A DNA stretch of 62,000 nt from Phoronis australis (lineage: Eukaryota; Phoronida; Phoronidae), in assembly GCA_002633005.1 (NCBI GenBank), contig NMRA01000329.1, positions 53,843-115,842 on the forward strand, in the 5' to 3' direction. The stretch's first letter is position 1. Each line of letters starts with the position of its first letter. Below, in pieces: positions 56,090 through 62,000 of the stretch. The translations under genes were made by a program, and so were the position numbers. The notes under the pieces were generated by a model that had not been told where the DNA came from, did not search any database, and saw only the letters and a list, made by a program, of their open reading frames with translations.

Positions 56090-56197
56090 TTATACACTAT
56101 TGATATATTTTAACTTTATGCTATCTTCGCTGCAGACAAAAGCCAAATTTCGAGTCACCAGTCGACGGGAGCAAAGAATATCCCAGAAGCATTTGAT
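56090..56197 (-). CDS. Lipase candidate terminal exon
   Basis: Minus strand, 108 nt in phase 0 ending in TAA, with a weak acceptor (CACCTGAG). It reads LVTRNLAFVCSEDSIKL near its end, similar to the '..F.FCS.E' finish of pancreatic lipase PLAT domains. The intron before it would be 114 bp. A rival open exon lies at 55357-55512, so this is tentative. Confidence 0.38.
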   Translation of the reverse strand: MKCFWDILCSRRLVTRNLAFVCSEDSIKLKYINSV

Positions 56198-59100
56198 CTC
56201 AGGTGCGCACGCATCAATTTACTTTTTTCAAGAAATATGTCAGCATTATTTACGTGAATGAAACTGAGCCACTTACGTTCTTCCTGACTGACCAATAGTA
56301 ACCTCAATTACCAGTGATGGTAAATGTCGTGTGTACTCTTCGGCCCATTGAAGGAACCTGTGGTGATTGGTCACTGTGAAGTCGATTGCTGCTATATACC
56401 GGATGTTAGACCTTGATACGACAACCCTAGATGAAACTCCGTTACTCAGTGCCAGGCTAAAATTAAAATGCATGCGTAAAATCAACCTGAATACAATGCA
56501 ATCTGTCTCACTGCAGTGGCATCTTCCAATAACATGCAATAATAACTGATAGTAACTGAAAAACTGTCACATTTGAACAATCAATTAGACAAATTTGTCA
56601 CGAGTAGACCTCTGTCAATTTCGTTACTAGCACTACATTCCAAAGGTAATTGGCAGTTAACCCTCGAATGTCTGAATTCTGATCATGTCTGTAAACGATT
56701 TCATTGTTTCCGAGGAGGACCGTACTGGGTTTCAAGGGAGTCTTTGGAATCAAGTAATGGTATATTACGTCGTTTTTGGATGACAGGTGATCATGATCAT
56801 ACGTTAAATACGTAAAAATTCGGCCAAAATGGAATTGTTCACTGGGGGACTGTAAAGCCAGTGACTTTGAGAGTACAAAACTGATCGCTCTGAAATTTTA
56901 CCTGTTGACGCTGACGGGATCAGCGACTTCTTCAAAACCGTGAAAGGCAATGTCAAAATCCAGCTTCATCTCTTCCCTAAATTCATTTGCTTTTACGGTC
57001 ACCATGTAGTGATATCCTGGAATTTGGTCAAGCAATCTCACATGGACTACACTAAATGACTGGTGATTGGGACACATCAAATCTGCAGGTGAACTGTCAA
57101 TTCACCCGCAGCGGGCTACCGACTTAATATGAGCATTACGTAAAAGATTGCCAACAGCGTTCGCATTGGCGAATACGAGCTCACCAACTTGAACTTAAGG
57201 CCTCGAATTGCCGGTGACGGCCTCAACCCAACTCTCAATCGCCAAACAGGGCGTCACATTCTTTACTCCACCCACCATTTTACTCTGTCACTACCTTTGC
57301 ACAAGAACAGAAATAGGGTCGATGTGTGATCAAATACTGACATTTTGTAATTTGACCAATCTGAATATAGAAAATCTGATTTACTGACCAACCATAGCTC
57401 CAGTTACAAGCCATTCTACTTCACACAAAAACTGAACGAGATACCTTTTTGGAATGGTGATACTGGCTAACCAAGCGTCAGGAGATCGAAAATGACGTCA
57501 GGGTCATAACACTTCAACGATTTAAAAGTTATTGAAATCCCGTCGCGTTCCTCTGAATCGTTTCAACACGTTAATCAGCCTGTTTTAATATTTTCCCGTG
57601 TCCTGATTACCTAGAATCAACCGCCATCTTGGACAACAAACTTTGCAAATAACGAAAGCCAGAACATGTTTTCTACGAGTTTATGACGTCTACAGTTCAA
57701 GCTAACCATTAACAGTACAACTAGAGAAGGTGACATGCTTGCGGGGGATATGAGCTTGTGTTTGAAGTCACGACTATTTGAAAACCCAGGTAAGTGCGTC
57801 AGAATAAACACGCCAAGCCGAATATATAAATTCACTTTCCTAACTTAATTCTGGAAATATATTTTTCTTTTCTTAGTGTCTGACGAGAATTACTGTGGTG
57901 ATATATGTGTGTCGACAGGTGTTCCTTCGAAAACGTACCTAGCCAATAAAACTAATGCATTCTTGAATCGAATTAAGATCGATTAGGGTGATGAGTAGAT
58001 TGCTTATTTATGAAAGGGCTCAAGACTAGAAATATACTGTAGGCGTAAAAGCTATTTTTTTTCTAGCGAAGCCTTTGGAACTCTGTAGTTCCGTGGCAAT
58101 TACAGTTTCGGTGAAATGGCACCGGGAACGCGGAAAGAAATTGTTTAGTGGGTAACTAGCCTGTTTACTACAACGGTATCTACATGTACATTGGTAAGAT
58201 CTGGCTGCATTTGTCAAAACCATCTATGTCTCTGGATATCAATAGGGTTCACATTACTAATGATTGGCTTCATATTGAGTACATTCGATTGACTTGGCCA
58301 GTTCCATCGGTTAACTGGTTGAGATTGGTCCTCGAACAGACCAATCCACTTGCTCGGCGAAGACAATCAAGTGCCCCCATTGTCAGAGTTTGATTGAGAT
58401 TGGTGGCAATTGTTTTTTATTCAGCTATTCCTTAGAAATGGGCTATCTTACGGATTGATGGATCTGAGATTCTGGAACACCCAAAAAGGAACCCGCCCTC
58501 TATGGGCGGCCATCTTACAATGAGTTTACTATCGGTGCTGAAATCTTGATCATCAACAGAGTGACATTGAATAGTTGAGGAAATGATGTTTCCAGCAATG
58601 TACAGTGGTCTGTAGACAATTTTGTGTGCGATTGAGTTTTGGACAGTGATTTAAACTCACCGCAATATGGAAATTCTCCTTTGCTCATCAACATCATAGA
58701 ACCTGTTGAAGACACGTTGTTGGCATGGTACCCCATATAGTTACACCCTTCGATGCCGCACGAAAAGCAGCGGCCGTTGACAAAGTCATCCTAACATAAG
58801 TAATAATGGAACATCAGTTTAATAATGCTCCGTGTATCTAAGAATTTTCTGTATTGTTATTAACATGGGATTTTTTTCAGACACACAGGTAATAGTTAGG
58901 TTACTAGGTTTTTCTTTTCTTCCTATGACCTCCATTTGACTTGATGTTTTCTAAAGGAGATCAACGTTAATTCATATAAAAACCCCATCAGTAAAAAGTC
59001 CACTGGCATACACATCTATTGTTGGAAAGTGTTCTGTCGAATCGTGACTTACAAAGCTAACGCAAGGATACGCCGTAAATGGACACTTTGACTTAACAGA

Positions 59101-60558
59101 TTCAACGAATACATCATGTGATCGAGAATGGCTACAAGAAACCACATCAAATGCATCTGCAAACAAATAAAAATAAATGATATGAGACAAAGTTAATCGT
59201 TATACTGCCTACAACACTGGAAATAAACATACACAAATAGTTCATTGTTTCTCTCTTATCAATCATTGTTTCGTTAACTTCGGCATTTGCAAATATACAG
59301 TACAAAGGAGGTGTGGCACGAAATTAAAAAGAGGGCTGTTTCATTTGATGTAAAAGTGTTTTCATAAACAAATACCGCGATTTCTTGAATAGCAACTACA
59401 CTTACCGATGGCGAATACACACTGAAAAATGTTGCTCACCAGCCGGTTTTCCCTTCAACAAATCTTTAAAGGAACCTGGCACGAAATCTTCACAACCAGG
59501 CTGAACTGCGCCACCATTAGGAAAAAAATCAACGTGCCCAGACTGCGAACTGGTCCCAGCGCCTCCTCGATAGACTGGAGCGCCATTGCTATGAATGACG
59601 TCGACAAAGATGGCGTCTGTGGAGTCAAGTCTAACGTCAGGTGATTGATTCTGAAACTTTGGTCCAGCTGGATCTAGTCCTGAGGGTAGCAAATGTAGCA
59701 ATTTCCATGATAATAAAATTTCTTCTCATTATTTACTTAAACATCATATATGCCAGCATAATAGTACATGTATATCGACACATATAATGTATGACAAGAA
59801 TTGTACGAAAAACAAAATGGCCTATCTCAAAATCCAACTGCAATCTGCTGGTTCGGTAGTACGCACAATTATATTTACCTTCCGAGGAGAATTATTGAGA
59901 AGCAGGATACAGGCAACATTGTTCAAAAATTTTAGGGTGTAAAAGTCACTGTGTCAGACTTTCAAAACTCAAAACCTATCCACGTGTATACTTCTTACGA
60001 ACTTTTCAAATATGTTAATTAAAAACTTTCAAAACGAAAATTAAAAAAATAAAAATTAATACTTTTGTCGCCGCTCGTGTGTTTATGATGGGCCTGATTC
60101 TCTAGGGAATGATAACATATCAGCCTGAGTCGATGTAACTAACTACAACTGTATGGTGTTTTCGATCAGTGCGGCGCATTTTGAGGTACACAAACCGGTC
60201 GAGTTGCTCAATCTGGACCTGTGAGGGTGTCAACGTACAGTGTAATGGATATTTTCATGCTGGGAAGAGACAGGGAAGGGATACGTGCTTTTGTGAGCAC
60301 ATTACATTATACATAGGATAAAAATCATTACTATGTCACACGAAGTCAAGTAACGTTCCATATCCATGTACACATCTATTTTTTTTCAGACACACTTTAA
60401 AGAACGCGTAGCAAGCAGAGTAAAACATTAAAAAACAAACCAGAAATTCTGCCAATTTCCCCGTCAAATTCTCTTCCAACATAACCGGCAATTTGTGCTC
60501 CAAGACTGTGACCAATCAAATGAATCTGCTGGAGCTTAGAGCCTAATTTAGTCATCAA
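56090..60558 (-). CDS. Pancreatic/lipoprotein lipase family protein, 3' part (5' exons outside window)
   Basis: A secreted triacylglycerol-lipase-family enzyme hydrolysing lipid esters outside the cell. Exons in transcript order: 60558-60441, 59679-59440, 59156-59053, 58790-58661, 57082-56902, 56456-56312 and probably 56197-56090; phases match throughout. Catalytic motifs: GHSLG (Ser nucleophile), GLDPAGP (Asp), CSHSRSH (His). The lid between the Cys of QPGCED and the Cys of VVSC has 25 residues, about the length of pancreatic lipase and longer than in the phospholipase A1 branch. The C-terminal exons resemble the PLAT domain of pancreatic, lipoprotein and endothelial lipases. The N-terminal exons (signal peptide, oxyanion region) are not in the last 1.4 kb and must lie beyond 62000. 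Which member of the family it is cannot be told. The gene converges on the RPTP gene. Confidence 0.88.
56312..56456 (-). CDS. Lipase exon, PLAT-like domain, middle
   Basis: Acceptor AATTTTAG, donor GTAATT; 145 nt, phase 2 to 0. RSNIRYIAAIDFTVTNHHRF and LQWAEEY sit where lipases have 'DIGEL..LKLKW'. The match is weak by eye, but splice sites and phase are right. Confidence 0.5.
56902..57082 (-). CDS. Lipase exon, start of PLAT-like C-terminal domain
   Basis: Acceptor ACCTGCAG, donor GTAAAA; 181 nt, phase 1 to 2. YHYMVTVKANEF and DFDIAFHGFEEVADP fit the first strands of a lipase PLAT domain ('YHY.V.V......I.L.G'). The phase fits the preceding exon. Confidence 0.68.
58661..58790 (-). CDS. Lipase exon, end of alpha/beta-hydrolase domain
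   Basis: Acceptor TATGTTAG, donor GTGAGT; 130 nt, phase 0 to 1. It codes for GRCFSCGIEGCNYMGYHANN, the 'C..C....C..MG..A' block that closes the catalytic domain in this family. Confidence 0.9.
59053..59156 (-). CDS. Lipase exon with catalytic His (CSHSRSH)
   Basis: Acceptor TTTGCAG, donor GTAAGT; 104 nt, phase 1 to 0. It codes for DAFDVVSCSHSRSHDVFVES, then FTAYPCVSF. The His following the lid-closing Cys matches the catalytic-triad His of the family. Confidence 0.91.
59440..59679 (-). CDS. Lipase exon with catalytic Asp (GLDPAGP)
   Basis: Acceptor ACCCTCAG, donor GTGAGC; 240 nt, phase 1 to 1. Motifs are GLDPAGPKF, VRLDSTDAIFVDVIHSNGAP and GHVDFFPNGGAVQPGCEDF, all signature blocks of pancreatic-lipase-family enzymes. 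The cysteine of QPGCED opens the lid loop. Confidence 0.94.
60441..60558 (-). CDS. Lipase exon with nucleophile elbow GHSLG
   Basis: On the minus strand, acceptor CATTCCAG then LMTKLGSKLQQIHLIGHSLG, AQIAGYVGREFDGEIGRISG; donor GTTTGT. It is 118 nt, phase 0 to 1. GHSLG is the GxSxG motif holding the catalytic serine. Confidence 0.9.
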
Positions 60559-62000
60559 CTGGAATGAAATACATTGCAGTGTTCGCGAAAATCTTCTGGA
60601 CCAATAGAGAAACAGTGTTGCTCTCGAACAGATGCTTTTTCCTGTAACTTGAGGTTCTTAAAATTATCATTGTTGCGTAAAAATAACGAAAAATATGAGA
60701 TTAATAACCAACCTTGGTTATATTTTGAGATACTTTTCATCTTGCCGCATTGGGATTTCGATATTTTTGGAAATATAACGTTATGAGACAGGGTTTATGA
60801 CAAAGGCTTTCAATCATTTTCATGAAATAGGCTCTTTAAGAATAACAGTAATGAAGTGACGCAAACGACTAAGCGACTGCAAAATCAACACAGACTTGTT
60901 CAGTTACCAAAGCGGTTACTGTGTCTGCACGATGGGCGTGATTGCAGGCTCAAAGAAGCCTTTTCCTTGGCCGTTCATCTCTTGTCTAGTATTGTTGAGT
61001 GCACGGTTTAAGGACCAAAAGAAAATAATTATCTCTAAATCTTGCCTCTTCATCGTAACCAGGAATTACACAAAACTTCAACAAAATTCTTAAGCAATAA
61101 CGCTTTCAGATATATCGACGACGTGGAAAATAAATTGCACCTCGTATTTGCTAGATGACAATAGGGTAGTTGGTGGACAGCTAGTGTCAAATGAAGACCC
61201 TTTTTTACATTTGAGGAAGGCATACATCTCTAACATCTGGTTCTTTATTGGTCAATCAAGGATGAGGTCAGCCGGTGTATTTAAATCAGTTGAACAACAA
61301 TGCATGCTCTTAATTACTGGCCTTGAGTTGTAATTCAAGCGATAAACAGTTGCTATGGTCAATATGCTCAATGTCCACAATGTCGCTCGAGCAGGATTCA
61401 ATCAAAAAGGACCCGAGTACAATTGAAACCATTGAGGAACAATCGATTAAACATTTGTCCCAGAAAAATGACAGGAAATAAGAGAGATAAGAGACAAGAT
61501 TAAAATACGCATATAGATACAAACTAAATTGGATTTTCCTCAGTGTGGTAGAAGTCTGGTTAAATAGCTTCGTTTTCGAGATAAACACCAGACTCGAATG
61601 CTAATGGAATCTGGATTCGAGGCAAGTGGGCCCTGTCTGCAATCCTGCATGGATTTAATGTAATTGGAAATCTTTGTCACCATCATTTCGCTATCCAAAC
61701 GTATCACAAACAAATATTTTTAAAACGTCTAAAGGTACCGTCCATTCGTCTCGCCAATGTTAATTAGGAATCGGGTCAAGCGAAAGGCGTAGTTGTTCTC
61801 CCACAACCCTAAATTAATTTTGACTCAGATATAACATCCTCGATTAATTTGAAGTTAGTTTGTTTGGTATCAATAAGTGCCTAAATTTGTACATAGAACG
61901 GACCAATTTCTCAGAACATGAATGAGATTTTAAATCACAAAAGTTAAATACATACCATTTAAACATGGTAAACCGCACATGGGCAAAGACAACGTTTTTT
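60559..62000. other. Upstream lipase intron, no exon recognised
   Basis: The exon that should precede 60558 (coding for the 'V..VDW' and oxyanion region, phase 0 at its end) is not in this stretch on the minus strand. The rest of the lipase gene must therefore lie beyond the window. No other feature is supported. Confidence 0.55.

Noticed and set aside
61951-62000. Minus-strand stretch ending CGLPCLNG before a GTATGT donor, like the start of an EGF repeat
   Set aside because: Too short, cut by the window end, and its phase (1) does not fit the lipase exon at 60558, which needs phase 0.
1-62000. CRISPR arrays, operons, prokaryotic defence systems, tRNA or rRNA genes
   Set aside because: The window is spliced animal DNA; no regularly spaced repeats of CRISPR type and no cloverleaf or rRNA sequence was recognised by eye.

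Overview
This is animal nuclear DNA: AT-rich, with long introns, GT-AG exon-intron structure, metazoan extracellular modules, and decayed transposons and foldback repeats in the introns. It comes from a draft assembly (470 N at 35049-35518 and a lone N at 42273). The gene families and the marked excess of the palindrome TACATGTA suggest a marine invertebrate. The phylum cannot be fixed from this window; cnidarian, lophotrochozoan and invertebrate deuterostome all remain possible.

Positions 364-52176, plus strand: the 3' part of one large receptor-type protein tyrosine phosphatase (RPTP) gene. I could chain 31 coding exons with matching phases at every junction, giving about 1,529 residues; the 5' end lies outside the window. 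The order is two 8-cysteine (laminin/MEGF-type) EGF modules, six fibronectin type III domains, a membrane-proximal RPTP domain with an R-T-K-R furin-type motif, one transmembrane helix, a basic stop-transfer segment, a juxtamembrane segment, a first phosphatase domain (D1) with all the hallmarks of activity, and a second domain (D2) whose catalytic motifs are replaced. The EGF and FN3 modules would bind ligands or neighbouring cells, D1 would dephosphorylate phosphotyrosine inside the cell, and D2 looks like a pseudophosphatase that could regulate or dock. One intron appears to use a GC donor.

Introns: intron 2 holds a foldback repeat, intron 3 a decayed LINE fragment on the minus strand, and intron 6 a diverged tandem-repeat field with MITE-like sequence. 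Intron 9 holds a deleted and decayed Ty3/gypsy retrotransposon. Intron 16 holds an element about 1.9 kb long with terminal inverted repeats, which contains the assembly gap. Intron 22 holds a diverged 375-bp tandem duplication and a second foldback element.

Positions 52177-56089: intergenic DNA between convergent genes, with nothing convincing in it.

Positions 56090-60558, minus strand: the 3' part of a secreted lipase gene of the pancreatic/lipoprotein lipase family. Four exons carry Ser-Asp-His catalytic motifs and a full-length lid loop; two or three more carry a PLAT-like C-terminal domain. Its 5' exons lie beyond the right end of the window. The two genes are tail to tail and no functional link between them is evident.
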